Assembly: GCF_907164575.1 (NCBI RefSeq)
Contig: NZ_CAJQYY010000025.1
Span: forward strand, 38,272-102,271
Direction of reading: 5' to 3'
Length of the DNA stretch: 64,000 bases
From: Paraburkholderia gardini
Lineage (GTDB): Bacteria; Pseudomonadota; Gammaproteobacteria; Burkholderiales; Burkholderiaceae
Shown: in pieces, positions 25,358 to 33,223 of the stretch
How the letters are laid out: each line of letters opens with the position of its first letter
How positions within the stretch are numbered: the stretch's first letter is position 1
The notes under the pieces: generated by a model
Seen by the model: the letters and a program-made list of their open reading frames with translations, nothing else
Told to the model about the DNA's origin: nothing
Databases searched by the model: none
Made by a program: the position numbers and the translations under genes

Positions 25358-25662
25358 TTCGACCGCTTCGCGAGCGACTGGTATTTCGCTTCCAGTCTGT
25401 CGAAAACGTCTCCGGCCGGCTTCGTCCGGCCGTTGTCTGCGTCTTCAACACTGCGGAAGATCGAGGCGTCGAGCGCGGCGAGCTGCGTTTCACGGTCCTG
25501 GATGAGCCGCACGCCTTCGCGAAGCACCTCGCTGCGGTGCGCCTTCCGCGAAGCCCGACCAGCCGGCCCGTCGGGAGATCCCGTCGATAAGACGGGTTTG
25601 GCTGACGGGCGCAACCGCTGCTTGAATGCCCTTGTGTTCCGGCCGTCTCGAGCCGGCGTCAT
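25354..25662 (-). pseudogene. parD: ParD-type antitoxin, recognisable C-terminal half only
   Basis: From about 25535 down to 25354 the frame reads HRSEVLREGVRLIQDRETQL then AALDASIFRSVEDADNG, the typical ParD helix and toxin-binding tail. The N-terminal ribbon-helix-helix is not recognisable in this frame, and a candidate (QTRLIDGISRRAG) lies in another frame. So the N-terminal half is probably frameshifted or diverged; the start shown is only the nearest ATG. Together with the frameshifted toxin this looks like a decaying plasmid-maintenance module next to the conjugation region. Confidence 0.5.
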
Positions 25663-25676
25663 TCTGGGGGCAAGCC

Positions 25677-25919
25677 ATGTCCAGCAAACAAAACGAACCG
25701 ATCGTGATCCTGCGTCGCCGGCAGGTCGAGGCGAGGACGGGGCTGTCACGGTCGACTATCTACCGGCGCATGCAGGACGGCACGTTTCCGCCGGCGATAC
25801 CGCTGGGCGGCCGGATGGTCGGGTGGCGGGCTGCCGACATCGAGCAGTTTCTCGCGAATCCCGCGCGCTACCGGGCGCCGTCGCCGGAGCGCCAGGACAA
25901 TGCGGCGTCGAGCTCATGA
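25677..25919 (+). CDS. AlpA-family helix-turn-helix regulator
   Basis: An 80-residue MerR-like winged helix protein. ILRRRQVEARTGLSRSTIYR (helix-turn-helix) is followed by MQDGTFPPAIPLGGRMVGW and RAADIEQFLANPARYR, the standard AlpA layout seen in prophages, integrative elements and plasmids. The stop overlaps the next start (ATGA). It is the first plus-strand gene of the conjugative region and probably regulates it or an excision function; no integrase is visible nearby. Confidence 0.83.
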   Translation: MSSKQNEPIVILRRRQVEARTGLSRSTIYRRMQDGTFPPAIPLGGRMVGWRAADIEQFLANPARYRAPSPERQDNAASSS

Positions 25920-26242
25920 GCCGCGACCTTGCTGCGGCGCCATTCGCCCATCGCCTCGAGAACTGGGGAAACGCATCGCGTGGCGTCTACGATCCGGTCG
26001 ATGCGGCACGCGTGACGAACGCCTGGCTGACGCTGCATCCACGGCACCGGGAAATGCTGAGGATGGTCTATCTCTGGCATGCGCGGCGCGAGGTTGTCTG
26101 CCGGCGACTGCGCATACCGCGCGGGCCGGCGCAACGCTTCGACCTGGAACTCGCGGCGGCACGCTCGGCACTGGCGCAGGCACTTGCTGGCGGTAACCAG
26201 GAAATTAACACCAGCGGGCTGCCGCCAGCAGGAGACCAATGA
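25916..26242 (+). CDS. Hypothetical protein coupled to the AlpA-like gene
   Basis: A 108-residue protein starting at an ATG that overlaps the AlpA stop by four bases. It contains AWLTLHPRHREMLRMVYLWH and REVVCRRLRIPRGPAQRFDL, a helix-rich pattern like a sigma-factor-like or small DNA-binding protein (R-x-V-C-R-R-L-R-I could be part of a helix-turn-helix). I do not recognise a named family. Tight coupling to the AlpA-like gene supports a real gene with a regulatory role. Confidence 0.6.
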   Translation: MSRDLAAAPFAHRLENWGNASRGVYDPVDAARVTNAWLTLHPRHREMLRMVYLWHARREVVCRRLRIPRGPAQRFDLELAAARSALAQALAGGNQEINTSGLPPAGDQ

Positions 26243-26351
26243 TGCGCGCGAGCCTCCTTGCGAACCGTGATTGTCCGGCCGGCGTTTCAGTGATGGGTGT
26301 CGTCGGCCGGTGCTAACGTCGGTGTTGAGGCTCCCGCGCACGAAATTTTTT

Positions 26352-26380
26352 GGGAACACGAGGGAGTTGGCGGGAACACG
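26352..26380 (+). repeat. Direct repeat GGGAACACG, two copies 20 bp apart
   Basis: GGGAACACG at 26352-26360 and again at 26372-26380. The 20-bp step is near two helical turns, as in iterons or operator pairs, but only two copies were found. Confidence 0.4.
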
Positions 26381-26561
26381 TCGGTAAATGAACAAGCGTG
26401 GGGGCGTCTCCGGCCGCTTGCATTGCGCCTTGTGCTGACCTAGATTGAAGCCAACAACCTGATCCGGTCAACGTGCGAAGCACGACCGAGTACGCGTTAG
26501 CGGCCCCGAAGTACCGAAGTCACTGCGATGACGTTCACGTGGTGTGCCGCAAGCCATTCCC

Positions 26562-26590
26562 AAGCCTGCATCCGCAGGCTTTTCTGTTTT
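26562..26590 (+). terminator. Rho-independent-like terminator
   Basis: Perfect 8-bp stem AAGCCTGC (26562-26569) / GCAGGCTT (26574-26581) with a 4-base loop, followed by TTCTGTTTT. It would end transcription from the AlpA-like operon before the parA-like gene. Confidence 0.65.
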
Positions 26591-26617
26591 CTGGCCCGGA
26601 TGGAACGATCCCCCGTT

Positions 26618-26658
26618 GAGCCCGCAGTCAGCCTTGCTGGCATCGCGGGTTCTTTTTT
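26618..26658 (+). terminator. Second hairpin with T-run upstream of the parA-like gene
   Basis: Stem GAGCCCGC (26618-26625) / GCGGGTTC (26645-26652), eight pairs with one G-T, followed by six T (26653-26658). The 19-base loop can pair internally (AGCC/GGCA type). It ends 55 bp before the parA-like start and could act as an attenuator of the conjugation operon. Confidence 0.55.
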
Positions 26659-26713
26659 CGTCGCCTGTGACCTTCTGGTGTTTCGGCCGGCTTGCCGATG
26701 GGAATGACGGACC

Positions 26714-27592
26714 ATGAAGACACTTCTGATTGCAGCAGAAAAAGGTGGTACTGGCAGGAGCGCACTGGTGTGCCAGCTCGCGCATTATCTGCGCCGGGTA
26801 TGTGGCGCCAGGGTACTGGTGCTCGATCTGGCCGAGCCTGCCTGCAGCACCGCGTCGCTTACACGCACCGCACGGGCGGTGATACCTTGCGGCGAGCGTG
26901 TGCCCGCGAAGCCACACACGCAGACAGGCAGGGCGCGCACACCTCGCATCCAGGTACTGCCGGGGTGCGCGGCCCACGGACTCCCGTCGGAGGTGGGCGA
27001 GGGCCGCGCGCGCTACTACGCGAACATGCGACACCTGCTGCGCGTGGTGACGCCTTTCGTGGACGTCTGCCTGATCGACTGTCCGCCGCTGCCCGACCAG
27101 CGTGCCGTGTGTGCCGAGGCAAACGCGGATGCGATGTTGAGTCCGATCGTGCTGTCAAGGGAGGCTTTAGACAGCACAGACGATCTGATCAACGGTCCGC
27201 ACGGCGTACGCAATGTTCGCGCGAGGCTCAACCCCGCGCTGCGTTTTTTCGGACTGTTGCCGAACATGGTGGAAGATACACCGCTCCAGCGGGCGCAGGC
27301 ACGCGTGCTTCAGGCGCAGATGGGTGCGTGGCTGATACCGGATCCCCGAGACCCCGATGGCTTTCTTCAGATGCCCCACCTGGATGCGATTGCGCAGGCA
27401 CAGGCCGCCGGGGTGTCGGTGCTCAACATCGCCTGGAGGGACGCGGCAGCACGCCCCGCGTGGCGCGCGATGCGCCACTGCTTCGATGCGATCGCGCTCC
27501 GGCTGGACTGCGTCGCAGCGCGAGGGCCGGGCGCGGGAACAGAGGGCGAACCTGGTGTGAATCCGGTTCCAGTGGAGGTGGTCCGTGTGTAG
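26714..27592 (+). CDS. ParA/MinD-like P-loop ATPase
   Basis: A 292-residue ATPase related to partition proteins. The deviant Walker A is AAEKGGTGRSALVCQL: the first signature Lys is kept but the second, normally KT or KS, is Arg-Ser. Walker A' and B correspond to VLVLDLAEPACS and DVCLIDCPPLPDQR, and SPIVLSREALDSTDDLI follows. The upstream ATG lacks a strong Shine-Dalgarno. No ParB-like gene follows; the neighbour is TrbM, so it may serve conjugation or plasmid positioning rather than a classical ParAB system. Its stop overlaps the next GTG start. Confidence 0.8.
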   Translation: MKTLLIAAEKGGTGRSALVCQLAHYLRRVCGARVLVLDLAEPACSTASLTRTARAVIPCGERVPAKPHTQTGRARTPRIQVLPGCAAHGLPSEVGEGRARYYANMRHLLRVVTPFVDVCLIDCPPLPDQRAVCAEANADAMLSPIVLSREALDSTDDLINGPHGVRNVRARLNPALRFFGLLPNMVEDTPLQRAQARVLQAQMGAWLIPDPRDPDGFLQMPHLDAIAQAQAAGVSVLNIAWRDAAARPAWRAMRHCFDAIALRLDCVAARGPGAGTEGEPGVNPVPVEVVRV

Positions 27593-28151
27593 CGTGTCGA
27601 TCCGTTCATGGGTGTCGCGCCTCATGCACTGCCTGTGGCTGGGACTTGCCTGCTTCATCGGGATCTCGTTGGTCGCACCCGGCTTCGCCCATGCAGACGA
27701 CTGGGGCTGCCAGGTGATCCTGTGCCTGTCCAATCCTGGTGGGTCGCAGCAGTACGCCGAATGTGTGCCGCCGATCGAAAAGCTGTGGCGTGCGTTGCGG
27801 CACGGTGATCCGTTCCCGACGTGCGACTTCGGGCGAGGTGGCTCGCAGGGCACATCCGCGTCGGAGACCTTCGCCCGTGCAGCTTATTGTCGTGAGGATC
27901 TTCTTTACTGGGGCGGTCCCGAAGAGAGCGAGCTGCTCTGTGATGCGCGTGGAGCCATCAACGTCCATATCGACGGCGAGCTCCATACGCGGGTTGGGTG
28001 GGACGCGGATGGCAAGGACCGGACGGTCCCCGAGTTCCACGGTGCCGGAAGTATCGGGGCACCCTACGACGCGACGCAGTCGGCGCGCCTGCTTCCCGAG
28101 CGTATGGAGCGCGAAGAGGGCGGTGGGGGCGATAAGGGAGGCAACGGTTAA
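27585..28151 (+). CDS. trbM-like: TrbM/KikA-type conjugal transfer protein
   Basis: A 188-residue exported protein. A signal peptide (CLWLGLACFIGISLVAPGFA, then HADDW) precedes the Cys-rich core WGCQVILCLSNPGG and YAECVPPIEKLWRALR, then DPFPTC, the typical TrbM pattern. Five or more Cys suggest disulfides in the periplasm. The start is a GTG with TGGAGG upstream, overlapping the parA-like stop; an internal ATG at 27624 would shorten the signal. The stop overlaps the virB1 start by one base. Confidence 0.8.
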   Translation: MCSVSIRSWVSRLMHCLWLGLACFIGISLVAPGFAHADDWGCQVILCLSNPGGSQQYAECVPPIEKLWRALRHGDPFPTCDFGRGGSQGTSASETFARAAYCREDLLYWGGPEESELLCDARGAINVHIDGELHTRVGWDADGKDRTVPEFHGAGSIGAPYDATQSARLLPERMEREEGGGGDKGGNG

Positions 28152-28828
28152 TGATGGCGCTCGACCTCATGATGCTCGCACAGCAGTGTGCCCCGCGGGT
28201 TTCGCCGGCAACGATGGTGGCGATTGTGCGGACCGAGTCGTCGTTCAACCCCTACGCCATCGGCGTCGTGCACGGCCGGTTGCTGCGTCAGCCAGCCAGC
28301 CTCGAGGAAGCGAAGGCCACAGTGCGGGCGCTCGACGCAGGCGGGTGGGATTACAGCGTGGGACTTGCACAGGTGAACCGGGCGAACTGGTCGCGGTATG
28401 GAATGAGCGTGCAGAACGCATTTGATCCCTGCCTCAACCTGGCCGCCGGTGCGGCAATCCTGCAGGACTGTTACGCGCAGGCGCGCAAGTCGCGCCCCGA
28501 AGTTCAGGGTGCCCTGCGGGCGGGCCTGTCCTGTTATGCGAGTGGCGACTTCGCGACGGGATACAGGACGGGATATGTGCAGCGCGTGGTCCACAACGTG
28601 GTTGATAGCGGGTCCGGGTTTCCGGTCCCGACCGTACCGGCGATTGACCCGCTCGTGAGCCCGGTCCCGGTTGTGCCGCTGGGCCGAACCGGGTTTCCGG
28701 AGCGGGCGCAACACCCGCGCACGGCGCAACCGGAGGTCGCTGGTGTTCCGGGGACGCAGACACCGTCGGCCCGTGGGTCGGCGCACCCGCAGGGTGGACC
28801 GACCGACCGCAGCGCGGTAGTGTTCTGA
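28151..28828 (+). CDS. virB1: VirB1-like lytic transglycosylase
   Basis: A 225-residue peptidoglycan hydrolase of the SLT family that opens the cell wall for type IV secretion assembly. The catalytic Glu lies in AIVRTESSFNPYAIGVVHG near residue 28, with SVGLAQVNRANWSRYGMS near 72 and NLAAGAAILQDCYAQA near 95. The C-terminal 70 residues are Pro-rich and variable. There is no obvious signal peptide, so export may need an internal route. Three in-frame Met codons lie at the start; the first overlaps trbM. Confidence 0.87.
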   Translation: MMALDLMMLAQQCAPRVSPATMVAIVRTESSFNPYAIGVVHGRLLRQPASLEEAKATVRALDAGGWDYSVGLAQVNRANWSRYGMSVQNAFDPCLNLAAGAAILQDCYAQARKSRPEVQGALRAGLSCYASGDFATGYRTGYVQRVVHNVVDSGSGFPVPTVPAIDPLVSPVPVVPLGRTGFPERAQHPRTAQPEVAGVPGTQTPSARGSAHPQGGPTDRSAVVF

Positions 28829-28876
28829 AGCAGAGGTGAAGACCAGCGTTGGGTTGTCGGCACACAGGAGTTTGTC

Positions 28877-29218
28877 ATGAATTTAGTCATCCTTATTGAA
28901 GATAGATCCAGAAAAACGATCCACGGGATCCGGGGATCCGGTAGTTGGACAGGAAAGCTCCTCGCAGGCGCCGTTCTGGCCGCGGGGCTGGTCTCACCGG
29001 CCTACGCACAGCTCTCCCAGGTCAACACGCTGCTGACCACGATCCAGACCACGCTGCTCGGGGTGGGTGGCGTGGTGTGCTCGATTTCGATCATCTGGAC
29101 CGGATTCAAGATGATGTTCCAGCACGCCCGGTTCGGTGACATCGCTAACGTCTTCATCGGTGGCCTCTTCGTCGGCTGCGCGACGGTGATCGCCGCGATG
29201 CTGATCCCGACTGCCTGA
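28877..29218 (+). CDS. virB2: VirB2-like major pilin
   Basis: A 113-residue prepilin. A long leader ends at VSPAYAQ (signal peptidase site AYA), leaving a mature pilin with two hydrophobic helices: LLTTIQTTLLGVGGVVCSIS with IIWTGFKMMF, and FIGGLFVGCATVIAAML. The first residues (NLVILIEDRSRKTIHG) are unusual and the true start could be further in. It is spaced 48 bp after virB1 with AGGAG before the ATG, and 23 bp before virB3. Confidence 0.85.
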   Translation: MNLVILIEDRSRKTIHGIRGSGSWTGKLLAGAVLAAGLVSPAYAQLSQVNTLLTTIQTTLLGVGGVVCSISIIWTGFKMMFQHARFGDIANVFIGGLFVGCATVIAAMLIPTA

Positions 29219-29241
29219 TCCCTGCGAGACGGAGCCGAACC

Positions 29242-29562
29242 ATGAACCCGTTCAGGGATCCCGTATTCAAGGGCTGCACGCGTCCGGCGATGCTCTGGGG
29301 CGTGCCGCTTGTGGCTGCCCTGATGATCGGAGGTGGCATGCTGATCCCGGCCATCTGGGCGCTGCTGGCGAGTCCCCCGGTTGGGGTGGGCATTCTCTTC
29401 CTGATGATTCCCGTATTCGTCGCGATGCGGGTGATCACGCGCAACGACGACCAGCGGCTCGCGCAACTGGCCCAGCGCCTGCGCATGAGCGTGCGGCAGC
29501 GCAATCGCCGGTTCTGGGGTGCCCATGCCTATGTGCCGGTGCGCCTGAAGAGGAGGGCGTGA
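29242..29562 (+). CDS. virB3: VirB3-like inner-membrane T4SS protein
   Basis: A 106-residue protein with FRDPVFKGCTRPAMLWGVPL at the start, the VirB3 hallmark, and two membrane spans (VPLVAALMIGGGMLIPAIWA; VGVGILFLMIPVFVAMRVI). The C-terminal basic part (RRFWGAHAYVPVRLKRRA) faces the cytoplasm. It ends one base before virB4 begins, fitting the known VirB3-VirB4 partnership. Confidence 0.87.
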   Translation: MNPFRDPVFKGCTRPAMLWGVPLVAALMIGGGMLIPAIWALLASPPVGVGILFLMIPVFVAMRVITRNDDQRLAQLAQRLRMSVRQRNRRFWGAHAYVPVRLKRRA

Positions 29563-29563
29563 G

Positions 29564-32032
29564 ATGGCCGCCGATCCGAAGCTCGTGGCCGTGGCGAACC
29601 GGGAAGTCGTGCTCGCCGATTTCATTCCGTATTCGACACATGTGAGCGATCACGTCATCCGCACGTGTGAGGGCGACTACCTGCGTGTCTGGAAGATCGC
29701 CGGTATTGCGTTCGAGACGGCCGACCCTGCCGACATTCTCGTGCGCCATGAGGGATTCAACCAGCTGGTGCGCGGGCTGCCCGGCGGACACGTGGGCCTG
29801 TGGGCGCACCGGCTGCGCCGGCGTGTTACGGATCACTTTGCGACGCCGTATGCCAACCGGTTCTGCGAGGAACTCGCGACACGCTATTACGCGAGCTTTG
29901 CCGGGTACCGGATGATGGCCAATGAGCTGTACCTGAGTGTCGTCTACCGGCCGAGCCGGACACGACTCGGGCGGCTGTTCAGCCAGGCCGCCCGGCGCAC
30001 GCTGGACGACATCCAGCGCGACCAGCACGAGGCGCTCAAGGTCATGGCGGAAGTTGCCGCACAGGTTGAATCGGGCCTGAAGCCATACGATCCGGTGGCA
30101 CTCGGGATCTATACGAAGCAGATGCAGTACACCGGGCGAGCGCGCCGCTTTTCCGCGGCGCTGGAATTCCTTGGCTACCTGGTCAATGCCGTGTGGGAAC
30201 CGGTGCCGGTACCTTGCGGCATGATCCGCGAGGCGTTGCCGACCTCGCGGCTCTTCTTTCGCACCGAGAAGGTCGAAATCCGCATGCCGGCGGCGACCCG
30301 TTATGCCGCGTTGCTGGACCTGAAGGATTACCCGGAGGAAACCGAGCCCGGCATGCTCAACGGAATGCTGTATGGGGACTTCGAATACATCGAGACACAG
30401 AGCTTCACGATACTCGACCGGCCCACCGCGAAGGAGGCGCTCGAGCGGCAGCGCAACCAGCTCATGGCGGGCGAGGACGTGGCCGTGTCGCAGGTTACTG
30501 CGATGGACCAGGCGCTCAACGACCTGATCAATGGCGACTTCGTGCTGGGTGAATATCACTATTCGCTCGCGGTGCTTGGCGAGGCGTCACATGACGTAGC
30601 GAAGCACGTGGCGAAGGCACGCACCCAGCTGGCCGACGCCGGCTTCCAGGCCGCGCTGGTCGATCTGGTGGCGGACGCGGCGTGGTTCGCGCAGCTGCCG
30701 GGTAACTGGCGCTACCGCCCGCGCGAGGCGAAACTGACCTCGCGCAACTTCTGCGGGCTCGCGAGCCTGCACAACTTCGCGACCGGCAAGCGTGACGGCA
30801 ACCCGTGGGGCGAAGCGATCACGATCGTCAAGACCCCAAGTGGCCAGCCGCTCTACCTGAACTTCCACGCGACGCCGGAAAAGAAAGTCTCGCTCGACGA
30901 GAAGGCGCTCGCCAACACGCAGATTATCGGCCAGGCGGGGGCCGGCAAGACGGTGCTCGAACTGATGCTGCTCGCGATGGCGATGAAGTTCGGCGTTACT
31001 GCCGTGCTCTACGACAAGGACCGTGGCACCGAGATCGCGATCCGCGCGATGGGTGGCATCTATACCGTGTTCCGCCGGGGAGAGCCAACGGGACTCAATC
31101 CCTTCCAGCTCGAACCGGATGAATTCGTGATCGACTTCTGGGAGCGGCTCGTACGCAAGCTGGTCGATAACGGGTCGCTGCTGCCGGCGAAGGACGAGCT
31201 GGATATTTCGCGGGCCGTGCGTGAGGTGGCCCGGATGGTGAAGCCGCTGCGGCGCCTGTCGGTGGTGCGTCAACTGTTGCCCAACGTCGGGGAGAACAGC
31301 CTGCATGCGCGGCTCGCGAAATGGTGCGCCGGCGGCCGGTTGGGGTGGCTGCTCGACAATCCTTCCGATCGTCTCGACTTTACCCGGGGAGGTCTCTTCG
31401 GGTTCGACGACACCGAACTGCTCGACAATCCTGAGGTATCGACGCCGCTCACGATGTACCTGTTGCACCTGACGGAGAGCCTCATCGACGGGCGGCGTTT
31501 CGTGTATGTGATGACGGAGTTCTGGAAGCGGCTCGGGGATCCGGTTTTCACGGACTTCGCGAACAACAGGCAGAAGACGATCCGCAAGCAGAACGGACTG
31601 GGCATTTTCGATACGCAGTCACCGGCAGACGTGCTCCGCAGCGACATTGCGCGCGCGCTCATCGAGCAGACGGCGACGTTCTTCTTCCTGCCGAACCCCC
31701 GTGCCGATTACGACGATTACGTGCGCGGCTTCAAGCTGAGCGAGGCCGAGTTCAACATCGTGCGCAACCTCGGCGAAAACAGCCGGCTCTTTCTCGTCAG
31801 GCAGGGTCACCGCTCGGCGATCGGCCGGCTGGACCTTGCCGGTCTTGGCGACGTGCTCGATGTGCTGTCGGGCACGACCGATAACGTCGAGCTGCTCGAC
31901 GCCATCCGCGCCGGGGTTGGTGACGACCCGGATGACTGGTTACCCGTCTTTCACGAGCAGTTGGCAAAGCGTCGGGCCGCCGACGCGCAGGTGGCCACTG
32001 GGCTGTTGCCGCTGGCAGGGGGTGTGCGATGA
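29564..32032 (+). CDS. virB4: VirB4-like T4SS ATPase
   Basis: An 822-residue ATPase that powers pilus assembly and substrate transfer. The N-terminal CagE/TrbE/VirB domain covers roughly residues 1-440. The ATPase domain has Walker A IIGQAGAGKTVLELML near 455, then YDKDRGTEIAIRAMGG, Walker B-like RRFVYVMTEFWKRLGDP near 640 and KTIRKQNGLGIFDTQSP near 670. Length is normal for the family. The ATG follows GAGGAGGGCGTGAG; the stop overlaps the virB6 start (ATGA). Confidence 0.92.
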   Translation: MAADPKLVAVANREVVLADFIPYSTHVSDHVIRTCEGDYLRVWKIAGIAFETADPADILVRHEGFNQLVRGLPGGHVGLWAHRLRRRVTDHFATPYANRFCEELATRYYASFAGYRMMANELYLSVVYRPSRTRLGRLFSQAARRTLDDIQRDQHEALKVMAEVAAQVESGLKPYDPVALGIYTKQMQYTGRARRFSAALEFLGYLVNAVWEPVPVPCGMIREALPTSRLFFRTEKVEIRMPAATRYAALLDLKDYPEETEPGMLNGMLYGDFEYIETQSFTILDRPTAKEALERQRNQLMAGEDVAVSQVTAMDQALNDLINGDFVLGEYHYSLAVLGEASHDVAKHVAKARTQLADAGFQAALVDLVADAAWFAQLPGNWRYRPREAKLTSRNFCGLASLHNFATGKRDGNPWGEAITIVKTPSGQPLYLNFHATPEKKVSLDEKALANTQIIGQAGAGKTVLELMLLAMAMKFGVTAVLYDKDRGTEIAIRAMGGIYTVFRRGEPTGLNPFQLEPDEFVIDFWERLVRKLVDNGSLLPAKDELDISRAVREVARMVKPLRRLSVVRQLLPNVGENSLHARLAKWCAGGRLGWLLDNPSDRLDFTRGGLFGFDDTELLDNPEVSTPLTMYLLHLTESLIDGRRFVYVMTEFWKRLGDPVFTDFANNRQKTIRKQNGLGIFDTQSPADVLRSDIARALIEQTATFFFLPNPRADYDDYVRGFKLSEAEFNIVRNLGENSRLFLVRQGHRSAIGRLDLAGLGDVLDVLSGTTDNVELLDAIRAGVGDDPDDWLPVFHEQLAKRRAADAQVATGLLPLAGGVR

Positions 32033-33207
32033 GCGGGCTCTTCACCGCGGTCGGTGGCACGCTGGAAAACGGCATGGGCACGTATGTGACGAATGTCTCG
32101 TCGACGCTCTCCAGTGCGCTCGTGCCGGCGGTCACCACGGCGGTCACGATCTGGGTTCTCGCCTACGGCCTCGCGGTGGTGCGGGGTGAAGCGCATGAGT
32201 CGGTGCCCGCGTTTGCATGGCGTGGCCTGAAACTGGCCATCATCCTCGCCTTCGCGCTGGGCACGGGCATCTACCAGGCGCAGGTGGTCACCGTCGTCAA
32301 TGATGTCACGGCGGGACTTGCGCAGACGATCCAGCGCGCGGCCGCCAATACCGGAGGTGGCAATCCGGGATGCGGCTCGGTCAGCGGCAGCAGCGTGACT
32401 GGTGAGAGTGTGGCGGGTATCTATCAGACGCTCGACTGCTACGACCAGCAGATCGATCTTGTGATGGACGCCTACTTCGACCAGGCGACGCACGAAGGTT
32501 TCAGTGTGAGCGGCATCGTCGCGGGCGTTGGTGACTTCCTGTGCGGGCTCGTGGCCGCGCTGGGCGGTTCCATCTTCCTGATGGTTCTCGCGTTCGAAGT
32601 CGCGATGGCGAGGATGCTACTGGACCTCGTGCTCGGACTCGGGCCGGCTTTTATTGCCTGCGGCGCGTTCGGCCCGACCGCACGTTTCTTTGAGGCGTGG
32701 ACGGCGAAGGTCGTCAACTATGCGTTGCTGCAGGTACTGGTCGCCGCCTTTCTGGGCATGGCACTGACCGCCTTTTCCAGCGGCCTCAACACGTTCCATG
32801 TGACGGCATCCGCGCCTGGCGCGAATGCGGGCAGCCTCCTTGCCAGTATGCAGAGCAATCTCGGTGGCGTGGCCTCGCTCGCCTCGGCGCTGGGTCTGTT
32901 TGTGACCGGGGTGTTCCTCGCGATGGTGGGCTGGCAACTGCCGGCGGTCGCCTCGGGTCTCGCAGGCGGCGCGACGCTGGCGGGCTTCGGGGCATTCGTC
33001 GCCGGTCTTGCCTCGCGTCAGGTGATCAGGGGCTTCATGTCCGCGCTGCATTGGGGGCATGGCGAGCGGCGCCCGGGTGGTGCGATCTACAACCGTGGCG
33101 GCTCCGGTGGGGATCCCGGGGGCAGTACCGGCTCCCCGGGCGTTAGCGGCGAGGTGCTGGCGTATCAACGTGCGGCCCGTGAACATCTGGGTGGCCAGGG
33201 TGACTGA
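32029..33207 (+). CDS. virB6: VirB6-like polytopic inner-membrane protein
   Basis: A 392-residue protein with five or more hydrophobic spans, for example ILAYGLAVV region, GDFLCGLVAALGGSIFLMVL, MLLDLVLGLGPAFIACGAFG, LLQVLVAAFLGMALTAFSSG, and SLASALGLFVTGVFLAMVGW. The LGPAFIACGAFGPTARFFEAW stretch is the VirB6/TrbL hallmark. The tail is Gly-rich and polar. The gene lies between virB4 and virB5, an inversion of the usual B5-B6 order. It is coupled to virB4 by ATGA. Confidence 0.87.
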   Translation: MSGLFTAVGGTLENGMGTYVTNVSSTLSSALVPAVTTAVTIWVLAYGLAVVRGEAHESVPAFAWRGLKLAIILAFALGTGIYQAQVVTVVNDVTAGLAQTIQRAAANTGGGNPGCGSVSGSSVTGESVAGIYQTLDCYDQQIDLVMDAYFDQATHEGFSVSGIVAGVGDFLCGLVAALGGSIFLMVLAFEVAMARMLLDLVLGLGPAFIACGAFGPTARFFEAWTAKVVNYALLQVLVAAFLGMALTAFSSGLNTFHVTASAPGANAGSLLASMQSNLGGVASLASALGLFVTGVFLAMVGWQLPAVASGLAGGATLAGFGAFVAGLASRQVIRGFMSALHWGHGERRPGGAIYNRGGSGGDPGGSTGSPGVSGEVLAYQRAAREHLGGQGD

Positions 33208-33223
33208 ACCGAGGGCAAGCCTC

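Larger units (their letters stand above)
26243..26713. other. Intergenic control region upstream of the conjugation genes
   Basis: About 470 bp without a gene. It contains a short direct repeat (26352-26380), an A/T patch near 26342-26351 and two terminator-like hairpins in series (26562-26590 and 26618-26658) just before the parA-like gene. Large non-coding spaces with repeats and hairpins at the edge of a conjugation cluster can hold an origin of transfer or replication, but no nic-site consensus was identified. Confidence 0.4.

Noticed and set aside
25166..26242. A single 358-residue plus-strand open frame covering the ParDE region and beyond
   Set aside because: The first two thirds are antisense to ParDE and out of frame with the AlpA-like gene; only the last 108 residues, from the coupled ATG at 25916, look real.
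29435..30559. A 374-residue minus-strand open frame over virB4
   Set aside because: Antisense to a clearly conserved VirB4 N-terminal domain, with no recognisable product.
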